Part shown: piece after piece, positions 54,126 through 63,697 of the stretch
Numbering within the stretch: the stretch's first letter is position 1
Layout: every line of letters starts with the position of its first letter
DNA from: an uncultured Litorivicinus sp.
GTDB lineage: Bacteria > Pseudomonadota > Gammaproteobacteria > Pseudomonadales > Litorivicinaceae
Direction: 5' to 3'
Length of the DNA stretch: 64,000 nucleotides
Assembly (NCBI GenBank): GCA_902558075.1
Contig: CACECO010000005.1
Span: 1-64,000, forward strand
Made by a program: the position numbers and the translations under genes
The notes under the pieces: model-generated
The model's database searches: none
Told to the model about the DNA's origin: nothing
The model's input: the letters and a program-made list of their open reading frames with translations, nothing else

Positions 54126-54698
54126 ATGCGTTTACCTTCGATCCTGGCAATTCTCACGCTTGGCCTTTTAACAGGCTGTGCGACGGTCATTGATTCAACG
54201 ACAGCAGAACCGATTTCGGATAGCCGAGGCAGCCGGACACCTGGGCAATTTATTGATGATGAAACAGCCGAAGTGACAATTGCCGTGAATCTCAAAAAGG
54301 CGTCACCCGAGCTAAAACTCAGCAATATCAACGTCAAAGTCTACAACGGAGTGGTGCTCATTGCGGGACAAGTACCGTCTGAGGATGCACGACAGATCGC
54401 CGAAAAAGTGACTTCACAACATCGCGGGGTAGTCCGTGTGATCAATCAGCTCGAGATCGCAGGAAAAGCAACAATCATCTCCGAAATCAATGACCTCACC
54501 ATTTCAACTCAAGTCAAAGCACTCGTTCTAAAAGACCTAGGACGCAACGTATATCAGCGAACCTTGATCACGACCGAAAACAGCGTGGTCTATGTAATGG
54601 GTTTCGTGTCGAGGACCGAAGCTACTGCACTCGAGAATGTCGTGAGTTCGGTGCGAGGGGTGAAACGGATCGTGCGCGTATTTGAGTATATCGATTAA
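54126..54698 (+). CDS. dolP: BON-domain outer-membrane lipoprotein DolP
   Basis: A 190-residue lipoprotein with the lipobox LTGC (Cys about 18) and two BON domains (about 45-110 and 120-188: VYNGVVLIAGQVPSEDARQI and ENSVVYVMGFVSRTEA). DolP (YraP) helps keep the outer membrane intact and acts near the BAM complex and division site. AAGGAG at 54114-54119 favours ATG 54126 over 54123. Its 3' end overlaps sspB by 4 bp, convergently. Confidence 0.9.
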   Translation: MRLPSILAILTLGLLTGCATVIDSTTAEPISDSRGSRTPGQFIDDETAEVTIAVNLKKASPELKLSNINVKVYNGVVLIAGQVPSEDARQIAEKVTSQHRGVVRVINQLEIAGKATIISEINDLTISTQVKALVLKDLGRNVYQRTLITTENSVVYVMGFVSRTEATALENVVSSVRGVKRIVRVFEYID

Positions 54699-55144
54699 TC
54701 ATCCGATTTCACGATTCGCAATGCGGGCCGCTCGCGCTTGGGCGGCTCAGATTCCACAAAAACTTCATCCTTAGCGGGTTCAAAGTTCGGCGCAGGAATA
54801 CCAGTGTTAGGTAATTCAGGTACCCCACCTGGCTCCTGACCGAACCTCATTCCAAGACCTGATTCCTTCCCATAAATCGCGGTGATTGCACCGTATGGTA
54901 AAACCAAATCGGTTGGGACCCCACTAAACCTTGTCTGGAACATCAATCCGAAGTTCGACATATTCCAGGCATTCAACGCTCTTGGGGCAAGATTAAGCAC
55001 AATTCGGCCCTCCTTCACGTACGATTCTGGCACTTCAACACTTGGATAGAAGCAGTCAACAACCACATAAGGATCCTCACCCCCGTCGACTATCCAATCA
55101 TAGAGAGCACGGATCAAATATGGGCGCGAGGAACCGAGGGCCAT
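54695..55144 (-). CDS. sspB: ClpXP specificity-enhancing factor SspB
   Basis: A 149-residue adaptor that delivers ssrA-tagged proteins to ClpXP. The N-terminal domain (RPYLIRALYDWIVDGGEDPY, VLNLAPRALNAW, PYGAITAIYGKESG) binds the tag. After a flexible Pro/Glu-rich linker, the C-terminal tail RPALRIVKSDD is the ClpX-binding peptide. It lies 3 bp after sspA, forming the usual sspAB pair. Confidence 0.94.
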   Translation of the reverse strand: MALGSSRPYLIRALYDWIVDGGEDPYVVVDCFYPSVEVPESYVKEGRIVLNLAPRALNAWNMSNFGLMFQTRFSGVPTDLVLPYGAITAIYGKESGLGMRFGQEPGGVPELPNTGIPAPNFEPAKDEVFVESEPPKRERPALRIVKSDD

Positions 55145-55147
55145 AAC

Positions 55148-55783
55148 TTAAGAACGCGGCATTTCCCGTTCGGGCTCAGACAGGCTCGCCTGAAACGCAT
55201 CCCGGTTAAACATGCGATATTGATAATCTTGCAGTCCACGGGTTTGCTTCGGAGGTAATTCCACACCCAAATGTGGTAGGCGCCATAAAATCGGAGCAAC
55301 GGTGCAGTCGACAAGTGAAAACTCTTCACTCATGAAATATGGCATTTCCTCAAATATTGGAGCGACAGCGACCAACTGCTCCTTCAGTTCTTTAGCTGCT
55401 GATGGTGAGCGCTTGTTGTTACGCTTGGCGGCCTCTATCGTCCGGATCAATGGCGTCCACTCTTTCTCAATCCGGTGCAAAAACATCCGCGCATTTGCAC
55501 GCGCCACTGGGTACACCGGCAGTAACGGTGGATGCGGAAAGCGTTCATCGAGATACTCCATCATGACGTTGGGCTCGTACAACACCAAATCACGATCAAG
55601 CAATGTTGGGAGATTGTTATACGGATTAATCTCTGACACTTCCTCTGGAATGTCATCCGCATCGCAATCAACGATATCGACAGTTACTCCCTTTTCCGCC
55701 AGCACGATCCGCACACGATGGGACATGTGATCCGTTGGATCCGAAAAAAAAGTCATGGTTGAACGTTTCGTCACGAGTGACAT
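55148..55783 (-). CDS. sspA: stringent starvation protein A
   Basis: A 211-residue GST-fold RNA-polymerase-associated protein. TFFSDPTDHMSHRVRIVLAE, VLYEPNVMMEYLDERFPHPP, LPVYPVARANARMFLHRIE and EFSLVDCTVAPILWRLPHLG follow E. coli SspA closely. It modulates transcription in stationary phase and starvation. It lies 76 bp after petC and 3 bp before sspB; a hairpin sits in the gap before it. Confidence 0.95.
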   Translation of the reverse strand: MSLVTKRSTMTFFSDPTDHMSHRVRIVLAEKGVTVDIVDCDADDIPEEVSEINPYNNLPTLLDRDLVLYEPNVMMEYLDERFPHPPLLPVYPVARANARMFLHRIEKEWTPLIRTIEAAKRNNKRSPSAAKELKEQLVAVAPIFEEMPYFMSEEFSLVDCTVAPILWRLPHLGVELPPKQTRGLQDYQYRMFNRDAFQASLSEPEREMPRS

Positions 55784-55812
55784 AAATATTTCAATCTCCG
55801 TAAACAGACAAG

Positions 55813-55834
55813 ACAGCCGGCGTAAGCCGGCTGT
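55813..55834 (-). terminator. hairpin between petC and sspA
   Basis: ACAGCCGGC and GCCGGCTGT form a perfect 9-bp GC-rich stem with a 4-nt loop, 26 bp after the petC stop. On the minus strand only a loose CTTGTCTGTTT follows, so it may be a partial terminator separating petABC from sspAB. Confidence 0.55.
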
Positions 55835-55859
55835 TCGTCCAACTTAGGCTTGGTTATGC

Positions 55860-56639
55860 TTAATGCACGTCTTTCCAATATTCACGCTTCAGCAAGTAAG
55901 CAAATACAAAGAAGATCATAATAAACAACAACACGTATATGCCCATGTCGTGGGCTTTCGCTTTCGAAGGCTCGCCAACATATTCTAGGAAGTTTACCAG
56001 ATCGTAGATCAACTGGTCGTATTCAGCTGGTGTCAACTGTCCAGAGCCATCAACAACTTCAAGAATACCGCACTGATTTTCAGTGGGTGGCTGTCCCGAA
56101 ATTGAATCCGTTTGACTGGTTCCATTCATGCGAATCGGCGCCTCTTTACAGACAGTCCGCTGGACCCCTTGTAGCGGCTCCAGCACATGCGGCATCCCAA
56201 CTTTCGGGAATACTTTATTGTTGACCCCCAGTGGACGAGATGGATCGAGGTAGAACGTCTTTAGGTAAGTGTAGATCCAGTCTGGTGAACGCTTCCGAGC
56301 AACCAGTGTCAAATCAGGGGGCGGTGCACCGAACCACTCAGCAGCTCCTTTCGATGGCATGGCAATCGTCCCTAAATCACCAATCTTCTGATCAGATGGC
56401 ACGATTGTTTGCACCATCACATCGGTGTCGATGCCAAGATCAGAAGCAGTCCGTTCATATCGCTGATAACTCAACGAATGACAACCCATACAGTAGTGAG
56501 CGTAGGTAGCAAGGCCTCGTTGAAGCGATGCCTTATCGTCATAATCAGGCTCGATCGTTTCAAGTGGGTAACTAGGTCCACCGGCAACAACAGCAACCGA
56601 AGAGACCAATGAAAAAATCAGAGTCCATACTAATTTCAT
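55860..56639 (-). CDS. petC: cytochrome c1 subunit of the bc1 complex
   Basis: A 259-residue haem protein with a signal peptide (cleavage near residue 20), the haem site CMGCH at 50-54, an axial-Met region around VGMPHVLEP and a C-terminal membrane anchor (MGIYVLLFIMIFFVFAYLL). It passes electrons from the Rieske centre to soluble cytochrome c. It overlaps petB by 4 bp (ATGA) at the end of petABC. Confidence 0.95.
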   Translation of the reverse strand: MKLVWTLIFSLVSSVAVVAGGPSYPLETIEPDYDDKASLQRGLATYAHYCMGCHSLSYQRYERTASDLGIDTDVMVQTIVPSDQKIGDLGTIAMPSKGAAEWFGAPPPDLTLVARKRSPDWIYTYLKTFYLDPSRPLGVNNKVFPKVGMPHVLEPLQGVQRTVCKEAPIRMNGTSQTDSISGQPPTENQCGILEVVDGSGQLTPAEYDQLIYDLVNFLEYVGEPSKAKAHDMGIYVLLFIMIFFVFAYLLKREYWKDVH

Positions 56640-57889
56640 TTCGTTACCCTATCTGGAACACGCTTCGTCGATTCCCATTGGCTATACCAAGGCATCGCAA
56701 GGAAGAATAGGAAGTAGATCGCAGTCCCTAACTGAGCTAACGATGTTCGCATTGGTGTCGATGGCAAGGCCCCTAGAATACCCAACATCACAAAGGCGAT
56801 TGCAAACAACATCAACATGATCTTCGAAAAATTGCCTTTGTAGCGAATTGAACGGACCGCGCTCCGATCAAGCCATGGCAGAACAAACAAAATTGCAATC
56901 GCGGCACCCATGACGACGACGCCCCAGAATTTGGCATCAAGACCAAACATTGGGAAGGTGATCGCCCGAAGCATCGCGTAAAACGGAGTGAAATACCAAA
57001 CAGGCGCGATGTGCTCTGGCGTCTTCAATGGATTTGCTGGTTCAAAATTTGCATACTCAATGAAGTACCCTCCCATCTCAGGAAAAAAGAAAATCACCAC
57101 TGAGAACACAAACAGGAATACCGCAACGCCAGCGATATCTTTAACCGTGTAGTACGGGTGGAAGGCGATTCCATCGAGTGGCTTACCATTGGCATCTTTA
57201 GTGTCTTTGATGTCAATGCCGTCTGGATTGTTCGAGCCGACTTCATGTAACGCCAAAATGTGAAGTACCACAAGGCCAGCAATGACAAGCGGTAAGGCAA
57301 TCACATGCAACGCAAAGAATCGGTTCAGCGTGATTCCACTGATGAGATAGTCACCACGTATCCACTGGGCCAAATCTGCACCAATCACAGGAATCGCGGA
57401 GAACAAAGACACAATCACCTGTGCACCCCAATATGACATTTGCCCCCAAGGTAACAGATAACCCATGAACGCTTCGGCCATCAACAGCAAGTAGATCGAC
57501 ATGCCAAAGATCCAGATCAGCTCGCGTGGCTTCTGATATGAGCCGTACATAATCCCACGAAGCATGTGTAAGTACACAATAACGAAAAAAGCAGATGCCC
57601 CTGTCGAGTGCATGTAGCGGATTAACCATCCCATCTCCACGTCCCGCATAATGTATTCAACAGAGGCAAATGCACCCTCAGCACTCGGCTCATAGCTCAT
57701 AGTCAGCCAAATACCTGTGAGGATTTGGTTCACTAACACCAAGAGTGCGAGTGAGCCGAAGAAATACCAGACGTTAAAGTTTTTAGGTGCGTAATACTGC
57801 GCTACGTGTGTGTTCCACGCATCCACAATAGACAGGCGCTGATCGACCCAACCGACCAACCCAGTCGCCTCAGTTTTACGTAAACCCAT
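56636..57889 (-). CDS. petB: cytochrome b subunit of the bc1 complex
   Basis: A 417-residue membrane protein with eight or more helices. Haem-ligating histidines are in RYMHSTGASAFFVIVYLHML and in RFFALHVIALPL with a later HILALHEV. The quinol-site motif reads PEHIAPVWYF (PEWY equivalent region). It oxidises ubiquinol in the respiratory chain. It starts on the petA stop by one base and overlaps petC by four. Confidence 0.95.
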   Translation of the reverse strand: MGLRKTEATGLVGWVDQRLSIVDAWNTHVAQYYAPKNFNVWYFFGSLALLVLVNQILTGIWLTMSYEPSAEGAFASVEYIMRDVEMGWLIRYMHSTGASAFFVIVYLHMLRGIMYGSYQKPRELIWIFGMSIYLLLMAEAFMGYLLPWGQMSYWGAQVIVSLFSAIPVIGADLAQWIRGDYLISGITLNRFFALHVIALPLVIAGLVVLHILALHEVGSNNPDGIDIKDTKDANGKPLDGIAFHPYYTVKDIAGVAVFLFVFSVVIFFFPEMGGYFIEYANFEPANPLKTPEHIAPVWYFTPFYAMLRAITFPMFGLDAKFWGVVVMGAAIAILFVLPWLDRSAVRSIRYKGNFSKIMLMLFAIAFVMLGILGALPSTPMRTSLAQLGTAIYFLFFLAMPWYSQWESTKRVPDRVTK

Positions 57890-58503
57890 TACGCAGTCTC
57901 CTCATCAACACCAATGATAAGAACGTTGTCGCTCTCGTAAGAGTGTGGCGGGACCAGTAAGTTCGTCGGCGCAGGGACCGCTTTGTACACGCGTCCGGCT
58001 AAGTCAAACTTTGAGCCGTGGCACGGACAAAAATAGCCACCTTGCCAATCATCACCCAGATCTGGAGCGCCAACCTCCGGGCGGAACTGTGGAGAACAAC
58101 CCAGATGTGTGCAGATCCCAACTAAAACCGCAATTTCAGCATTGATTGCACGTGCTTCATTGGCGGCATACGCTGGTTGCTGTGGTTGTTCACTGTTCGG
58201 GTCCGCTACCACACCTTTGGTCGCTTTGATTGCTTCCAGCATCTCAGGCGTCCGACGCAATACAAACACAGGCTTGCCACGCCATTCCGCCCGGATTTGT
58301 TCACCCGGCAGAATTTTTGAAATATCAACTTTCACTGGAGCCCCGGCCGCTTTTGCTTTTGCGCTCGGATTCCAAGAAGAAACAAAAGGAGTCGCTATAC
58401 CAACGGCACCGACGGCACCGAGCGTGGTAGTGACACCAACCAAAAATTTGCGGCGTGAGGTATCAGCAGACTGCTGTAAATCTCGTAAGACTGCATCAGA
58501 CAT
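57889..58503 (-). CDS. petA: Rieske iron-sulphur subunit of the bc1 complex
   Basis: A 204-residue protein with a Tat-type N-terminus (SRRKFLVGVTTTLG) that stays as membrane anchor. The [2Fe-2S] ligands are C131 and H133 in CTHLGC, and C159/H162 in CPCHG, with C136 and C161 forming the disulphide. First gene of petABC; AAGGATGG precedes the ATG. A consensus TATAAT lies 41-46 bp upstream. Confidence 0.95.
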   Translation of the reverse strand: MSDAVLRDLQQSADTSRRKFLVGVTTTLGAVGAVGIATPFVSSWNPSAKAKAAGAPVKVDISKILPGEQIRAEWRGKPVFVLRRTPEMLEAIKATKGVVADPNSEQPQQPAYAANEARAINAEIAVLVGICTHLGCSPQFRPEVGAPDLGDDWQGGYFCPCHGSKFDLAGRVYKAVPAPTNLLVPPHSYESDNVLIIGVDEETA

Positions 58504-58543
58504 AATCCATCCTTTAGATTATTTTTGTAAAATTCACTTATAT

Positions 58544-58549
58544 ATTATA
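58544..58549 (-). promoter_or_regulatory. probable -10 element of the petABC promoter
   Basis: A perfect TATAAT on the minus strand, 41-46 bp before the petA start, in an A/T-rich stretch. No clear -35 at 17 bp is seen, so an activator may be involved. Confidence 0.45.
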
Positions 58550-58659
58550 GTAGAGATAACACCGTGTTGAGGCAAGCGCGTTATAGCTTTTCGATCTAAA
58601 AAATTGTGACATTATCGCTTCGAAACCCGCTCCGGCAGGTTTTGAATTGTTGCTGTGGT

Positions 58660-59052
58660 TTAGCGCTTCGAAAATTGTGGGCGCTTCCGAGCTTTACGAA
58701 GACCAACCTTCTTTCGCTCAACCTCACGCGCATCGCGAGTCACGTAACCGGCACGGCGCAAGTCCCCTTTGAGATTCTCATCATATTCGATTAAAGCACG
58801 GGTGATTCCGTGACGAATTGCACCCGCTTGACCCGATGCACCACCACCTTCGACAGTGATAGTCACATCAAATTTCTCGACCATATCAACCAATTCAAGC
58901 GGTTGCCGAACGACCATACGAGACGTCTGGCGTCCGAAGTAGTCATCAAGTCCCTTACCATTAATGATAATTTGGCCAGAGCCTGGACGCAAAAAAACAC
59001 GCGCTGTGGAGGTCTTTCTACGGCCTGTTCCATAATTGTGTGTAGTTGCCAT
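58660..59052 (-). CDS. rpsI: 30S ribosomal protein S9
   Basis: A 130-residue ribosomal protein. [18 protein letters not shown] at the N-terminus and the terminal [12 protein letters not shown], which reaches the P-site tRNA, are diagnostic. It follows rplM by 8 bp in the conserved rplM-rpsI operon. Full length, with the normal KR ending. Confidence 0.98.
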   Translation of the reverse strand: MATTHNYGTGRRKTSTARVFLRPGSGQIIINGKGLDDYFGRQTSRMVVRQPLELVDMVEKFDVTITVEGGGASGQAGAIRHGITRALIEYDENLKGDLRRAGYVTRDAREVERKKVGLRKARKRPQFSKR

Positions 59053-59060
59053 CTCTTGTC

Positions 59061-59492
59061 CTATGACAAAGTCAGAGTTTCGGGTTGCTGTGCTTCATGT
59101 GGGTGCTCCTGACCCGCATAAACCTTCAGCTTCCGGTACATTGCACGTCCTAAAGAATTGCGTGGCAACATGCCCTTCACGGCACGCTCAATCACTTTCT
59201 CTGGTGAACGTTCGATCATTTGCGCGAAGTTAACTTCTTTCAAGCCGCCGGGGTGGCCTGTGTGACGGTAGTACATCTTATCGGACGCCTTACGCCCCGT
59301 CACTTGAACTTTCTCAGCGTTCACGACGACGATGTAATCACCTGTATCGATGTGTGGGGTATATCCTGTTTTGTGCTTACCGCGTAGGCGACGAGCAACT
59401 TCGGTTGCGAGACGGCCAAGTGTCTGTCCGTCGGCATCGATCACATACCAGCTATGCTGCACGGTTTCTGCTTTAGCGCTAATCGTCTTCAT
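59061..59492 (-). CDS. rplM: 50S ribosomal protein L13
   Basis: A 143-residue ribosomal protein. [48 protein letters not shown] and [19 protein letters not shown] are characteristic. First gene of rplM-rpsI, with a strong promoter 47-75 bp upstream. No L13-specific leader structure could be identified by eye. Confidence 0.98.
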   Translation of the reverse strand: MKTISAKAETVQHSWYVIDADGQTLGRLATEVARRLRGKHKTGYTPHIDTGDYIVVVNAEKVQVTGRKASDKMYYRHTGHPGGLKEVNFAQMIERSPEKVIERAVKGMLPRNSLGRAMYRKLKVYAGQEHPHEAQQPETLTLS

Positions 59493-59538
59493 GTTTATCT
59501 TCTGCCTTCAGCGGCGTTCAACTTCCAAAGAGGCGCGG

Positions 59539-59567
59539 ATTATAGTGATGGATAAGACTTTGCGCAA
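59539..59567 (-). promoter_or_regulatory. rplM-rpsI promoter
   Basis: On the minus strand TTGCGC (59567-59562), a 17-bp spacer and a perfect TATAAT (59544-59539), followed by the GC-rich discriminator CCGCGCC typical of stringently controlled ribosomal promoters. Confidence 0.7.
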
Positions 59568-59577
59568 CAGTCTTTTG

Positions 59578-60681
59578 TCAATCCGGTCGATGCGGCCGCT
59601 CGAGATATTCGACTGATTGCATCTCTAACAAACGTGAGCAACACCGCTCCATCTCGAATGCTAACCGTCCATCCGCATAAAGTCTGTCCATCGATACATC
59701 AGCACCCAAAATTAAATTAACCGAGCGGTCATAAATTTCGTCCACTAAATGCAAAAATCTGCGAGTCGAATCATCGCCAGCAATGCCAAGATCCGGCAAA
59801 CCAGTAATAACCACTGTGTGGTAAATCCTCGCAATCTCGATGTAGTCGGGGGCAGCACGACCATCACCGCAAATCACATCAAAATCAAACCAGACCACAT
59901 CCTCAGCCACGAAACGCACAGCCAGTTGACGCCGATTGATCTCAACAAAAGCACCTTCACTCTTCGTCGCCTCAGGCGCCAGTGCGAGAACCGACTCCCA
60001 AATTGCATCAATCGCGTGACTGTCGTATGGCACGTAGTACAGCTTGGCATGTTCAAGCGTTCGCAACCGATAGTCGGTTCCTGAATCTAGATTATAAACT
60101 TGGCAATGCTTCTGAATCAGCGCAATTGCGGGCAAAAAGCGGTCCCGTTGCAAACCATCTTTATACAAGTCATCCGGTACAATATTACTGGTCGTAACGA
60201 GTGATACTCCGCGCCTGAATAGTCCGTCAAAGAGTGTATCCAGCACCATCGCATCTGTGATGTCTGACACGAAGCACTCATCCAAGCACAGCACCTTTGC
60301 TTGACGTGCGAATTCATCAGCAATCACCTCAAGTGGATTCTCCGTTCCCTGTAAAGAAGTCAGCCGCTCATGCACTCGGTTCATGAATCGATGGAAATGC
60401 AAACGCATTGCAGCACCTTCAGGCAAAGAATCAACAAACATATCCATTAAGAATGTTTTTCCTCGACCGACACCGCCCCAAATGTACAAACCTTGCTCCG
60501 GTCGATCCCATGACTGACGACGGAATAAGCCTTTCCGACCACCGCTCCAGTACTTTTTTAAACCAAGCTTGACCGCTAACTGATCGAGTAACGCGAGAGC
60601 GGCTCGTTGATTCTTATCTGGGCTGATCTGTCCAACTTCGACAAGTCCATTATAAATATGTGATGCAGGGATCCGCGTCAT
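59578..60681 (-). CDS. zapE: cell division ATPase ZapE
   Basis: A 367-residue AAA-like ATPase (YhcM/AFG1 family). Walker A GGVGRGKT is at 69-76, followed by LMDMF, the VLCLDECFVSDITDAM Walker B region and LVTTSNIVPDDLYKDGLQR. In E. coli it binds FtsZ late in division. ATG 60681 overlaps the hydrolase stop (ATGA) and matches the family start; the open frame to 60807 lies inside the hydrolase gene. Confidence 0.92.
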   Translation of the reverse strand: MTRIPASHIYNGLVEVGQISPDKNQRAALALLDQLAVKLGLKKYWSGGRKGLFRRQSWDRPEQGLYIWGGVGRGKTFLMDMFVDSLPEGAAMRLHFHRFMNRVHERLTSLQGTENPLEVIADEFARQAKVLCLDECFVSDITDAMVLDTLFDGLFRRGVSLVTTSNIVPDDLYKDGLQRDRFLPAIALIQKHCQVYNLDSGTDYRLRTLEHAKLYYVPYDSHAIDAIWESVLALAPEATKSEGAFVEINRRQLAVRFVAEDVVWFDFDVICGDGRAAPDYIEIARIYHTVVITGLPDLGIAGDDSTRRFLHLVDEIYDRSVNLILGADVSMDRLYADGRLAFEMERCCSRLLEMQSVEYLERPHRPD

Positions 60682-61331
60682 ACAATGCCCCGCCTGAGAT
60701 AGTGGGCTGAAATCACCTCCTTCAATCGAGTAAGTTCGCCATGAAAGAAATGACCTCCTGTCGTCGCATGGATCAGTTGTGCATGAACACCCATTGCATA
60801 AGCGCATATCGCTTGGGGATCGACGACGTCGTCATCTTCGTTGTAAATCACCATTCTTGGAACATCCCCGAGCGCCGAGTGCTCGATTGGAAACTTTTCA
60901 ACCGCCGGGGCCACCTGAATTAGATCAATCACTTCAACATCGAGGCCTTCATTTCGAATTTTCTGTATAAGCCGCGCCGCAATCGATCCGCCGAATGAAA
61001 AGCCTGCTAGACACAATTTCGAGACACCATTACAAGCCATCAATGAGGCGACATGAAAGGCATCCATCAATTCACCCTCGCCATGATCCCAAACACCCTC
61101 GCTACGACCTGCGCCACGAAAATTAAAAGCAATAGTCGGTAACCCAGCATCTCTGGCGACACGAGCGATTGTTGTCACAACCTTGTTACCCATTGTTCCG
61201 CCATGCAAGGGATGTGGATGTAGGATCAAAAGTGCTTGCTCTGGCATTTGCTGCAACAGATCGCACAACAATGATGCCGTTTCGATGCGACCAACTGGAC
61301 CATCGATACAATGGATAACTGGCGTATTCAT
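60678..61331 (-). CDS. alpha/beta hydrolase
   Basis: A 217-residue hydrolase of the short CocE/YfhR-like type. LILHPHPLHGGTMGNKVV holds the oxyanion loop, AGFSFGG the nucleophile elbow (GXSXG), VIYNEDDDVVD the acid and GGHFFHG the catalytic His. Substrate unknown, probably an ester or thioester. ATG 61331 has AGGAG close upstream and is preferred to 61379. Coupled to zapE by a 4-bp overlap. Confidence 0.85.
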   Translation of the reverse strand: MNTPVIHCIDGPVGRIETASLLCDLLQQMPEQALLILHPHPLHGGTMGNKVVTTIARVARDAGLPTIAFNFRGAGRSEGVWDHGEGELMDAFHVASLMACNGVSKLCLAGFSFGGSIAARLIQKIRNEGLDVEVIDLIQVAPAVEKFPIEHSALGDVPRMVIYNEDDDVVDPQAICAYAMGVHAQLIHATTGGHFFHGELTRLKEVISAHYLRRGIV

Positions 61332-61414
61332 GAATCTCCTCAGGAACGCGAAGTCTGACGACTCGCCGAAACAACGCAAACTCCGTACACTAGATAAAAA
61401 ATGGAGATGACATC

Positions 61415-61759
61415 GTGGAATTAAATGCCTTCACTTTAGGAGCTGTTGCTCTCGCGTTTGTCGCGGGCAGTGTCATTGGATGGTTTTCACGCCAGCCAAA
61501 AACCGTGACTGTTGCACCGCCGGATCTTGAGCGCGAAAAAACCCTCGCCGAAGCTAGACATGAAAGTCTGATGGATGATATCGACAAGCATCTCAATGCC
61601 ACCAAGGATGCACTCGTTGAAATTGCTGATCGACAGCAACAACTTGCCGCGGAATTACGCGGCGAACAAACGCCTGTTGAAGTGGAGCCGGAAACTAGTG
61701 ACCAAGATGCTATGCTCCCGCCGCGCGACTATGCAGATGCTCGAGGACAACTTCAGTAG
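61415..61759 (+). CDS. zapG: ZapG/YhcB family membrane protein (DUF1043)
   Basis: A 114-residue protein with one N-terminal membrane helix (AFTLGAVALAFVAGSVIGWF) and a cytoplasmic coiled coil (about 30-85), then an acidic tail. The topology, size and gene neighbourhood (zapE, rplM, degS) fit YhcB/ZapG, which in E. coli influences division and envelope synthesis. GTG start at 61415 with GGAG upstream. It ends one base before the convergent ybgI. Confidence 0.8.
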   Translation: MELNAFTLGAVALAFVAGSVIGWFSRQPKTVTVAPPDLEREKTLAEARHESLMDDIDKHLNATKDALVEIADRQQQLAAELRGEQTPVEVEPETSDQDAMLPPRDYADARGQLQ

Positions 61760-62521
61760 TTAAGCGGGGTTATGGTCGTCGAAAAAAGAGATCTCGAGCC
61801 CCATGTCGTGTTTGATTTTAGAGCCCAGCGCCTGCACGCCATACCGTTCTGTTGCATGATGGCCGGCTGCTATGTAGTGAACTCCAAGCTCTCGCGCTTC
61901 ATGCGTTGTTCGCTCAGAGATCTCACCTGACAAATAAGTGTCTGCGCCGTAGCGTTGGGCTTTCGCAATGTAATCCTGAGCACCACCAGTACAGACAATC
62001 ATGCGGTCGAGACGATCTTTTGCCCGCGGAGACTGAATGACCATAGGTGTACGATTTAATCGGGATGCGACCCGAGCTGCCAATTGATCGAGCGTTAACT
62101 GACCGTCAAGTGCAACTGACCACAGAAGCCCTCCCTCGCCGTCAATCGGGGATCCACCCGGTAAATCTAGTTGATCCAGCAATGTTTTGTTATTCCCAAA
62201 TTCAGGATGGCAATCAAGCGGCAAATGATACGCAATCAACGACATTTGATTCTCGAGCAAGGCTCGAATCCGATGACCTTTGATCCCAGTCAACGTGGCC
62301 GGCTCATTTTTCCAAAAATATCCATGATGCACCAGTAGAGCATCCGCACCCCACGCGACCGCTTGCTCGATCACGTCTGCAGATGCGGTTACACCAAGGG
62401 CGAGTTTATGAACTTGATCGCGGCCCTCAACTTGCAGACCGTTGGGCGCATAATCTTTAAATGAATCCGATTGCATCCAATGATCGAGCGTTTGGATCAG
62501 TGTGTGTAAACTAGTCGCCAT
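61760..62521 (-). CDS. ybgI: NIF3/YbgI family metal-binding protein
   Basis: A 253-residue NIF3-family protein. ALGVTASADVIEQAV, ALLVHHGYFWKNEP (first metal site), AYHLPLDCHPEFGNN and the C-terminal AAGHHATERYGVQAL with E in the second site define it. The family forms ring-shaped hexamers with a di-metal centre; it is often labelled GTP cyclohydrolase 1 type 2, but the physiological function is unclear. It diverges from degS across 24 bp. Confidence 0.9.
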   Translation of the reverse strand: MATSLHTLIQTLDHWMQSDSFKDYAPNGLQVEGRDQVHKLALGVTASADVIEQAVAWGADALLVHHGYFWKNEPATLTGIKGHRIRALLENQMSLIAYHLPLDCHPEFGNNKTLLDQLDLPGGSPIDGEGGLLWSVALDGQLTLDQLAARVASRLNRTPMVIQSPRAKDRLDRMIVCTGGAQDYIAKAQRYGADTYLSGEISERTTHEARELGVHYIAAGHHATERYGVQALGSKIKHDMGLEISFFDDHNPA

Positions 62522-62545
62522 ATCGTCTCTCTTTCAGGATTATCC

Positions 62546-63697
62546 ATGCTACTACAAATTTCGCGATTTCTCTGGCCTGTCATCACTGGTATTTTGATTG
62601 CTCTTTTGGTGATCCGTGAATTTCCTGAACTCACTGGTCGAACGGGTGGTGTTGAACTCAATATCATTGATAACAGTGCACTTTTGAGCCAAATCCCAGC
62701 CGAGGGGCCTACTAGCTATGCTTCCGCCGTTGAGCGTGCGGCACCGGCAGTCGTTAACATCTATACAACAACCATTGTTGAAACTCGCGCCCATCCGCTG
62801 GCACGAGATCCATTCTTCCGAAATTTCTTCAATTTACCAAGTGAGCCACGCCGCAAGCGGATGGGATCGAGTCTCGGCTCCGGAGTTGTTGTTTCTGGGA
62901 ACGGTTACATTCTGACCAATCATCACGTCATTGCAGGCGCAGATGACATCGTTGTTGAATTGAAAGACGAACGTGTTTCTCAGGCATCTGTGGTGGGAAC
63001 CGATCCGGATACCGACATCGCGGTGTTGAAAATCGAACTGAACAATCTTCCAAAATTGATCCTCACAACGTCCCCAGGCCGAGTCGGAGATTTGGTATTC
63101 GCAATTGGTAACCCATTCGGCGTCGGGCAGACCGTGACGATGGGAATTCTGAGTGCAACCGGCCGCAACCAAGTTGGTGTCGCCAATTACGAGAATTTTA
63201 TTCAAACTGATGCTGCCATCAATCCAGGTAATTCTGGTGGCGCATTGATCAATGTCCGTGGTGAATTGATTGGCATTAATACGGCTATATTCACACGAAG
63301 TGGTGGATCCAATGGAATAGGGTTTGCCATCCCCGCATCTATTGCAACGGATATCATGCAAGAGCTGATCGATCATGGGCAAGTCATTCGTGGCTGGATT
63401 GGCGTTGAAACACAACCATTGACAGACGACTTGGCGAGATCCTTCGGCGTCGGTAAAGATGCTGGTGTCCTGATCTCAGGGGTATATCGTCGAGGTCCTG
63501 CTGCGACCGCCGATATTTTACCGGGAGATATTTTGACGCATATGAATGGTCAAAAAATCATAGACGGGCGACTTGCTATGAACCAAGTTGCAGATTTTGA
63601 GCCAGGCACGCAAATCCCAATCAAGCTACTCCGTGAAGGTCAAACGATCGAACGCGTAATCACGGTCGGCCAGCGTCCGAATTCAGCGACTAACTAA
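62546..63697 (+). CDS. degS: periplasmic serine protease DegS (AlgW-like)
   Basis: A 383-residue protease with an N-terminal membrane anchor (about 7-23), a trypsin-like domain with H127 (TNHHV), D157 (DTDIAVLK) and S230 (GNSGG), and one PDZ domain (about 280-370). One PDZ and an anchor rather than a cleaved signal mark it as DegS/AlgW, which senses misfolded porins and starts RseA/MucA cleavage for the sigma-E response. Its end overlaps hisC by 15 bp, convergently. Confidence 0.92.
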   Translation: MLLQISRFLWPVITGILIALLVIREFPELTGRTGGVELNIIDNSALLSQIPAEGPTSYASAVERAAPAVVNIYTTTIVETRAHPLARDPFFRNFFNLPSEPRRKRMGSSLGSGVVVSGNGYILTNHHVIAGADDIVVELKDERVSQASVVGTDPDTDIAVLKIELNNLPKLILTTSPGRVGDLVFAIGNPFGVGQTVTMGILSATGRNQVGVANYENFIQTDAAINPGNSGGALINVRGELIGINTAIFTRSGGSNGIGFAIPASIATDIMQELIDHGQVIRGWIGVETQPLTDDLARSFGVGKDAGVLISGVYRRGPAATADILPGDILTHMNGQKIIDGRLAMNQVADFEPGTQIPIKLLREGQTIERVITVGQRPNSATN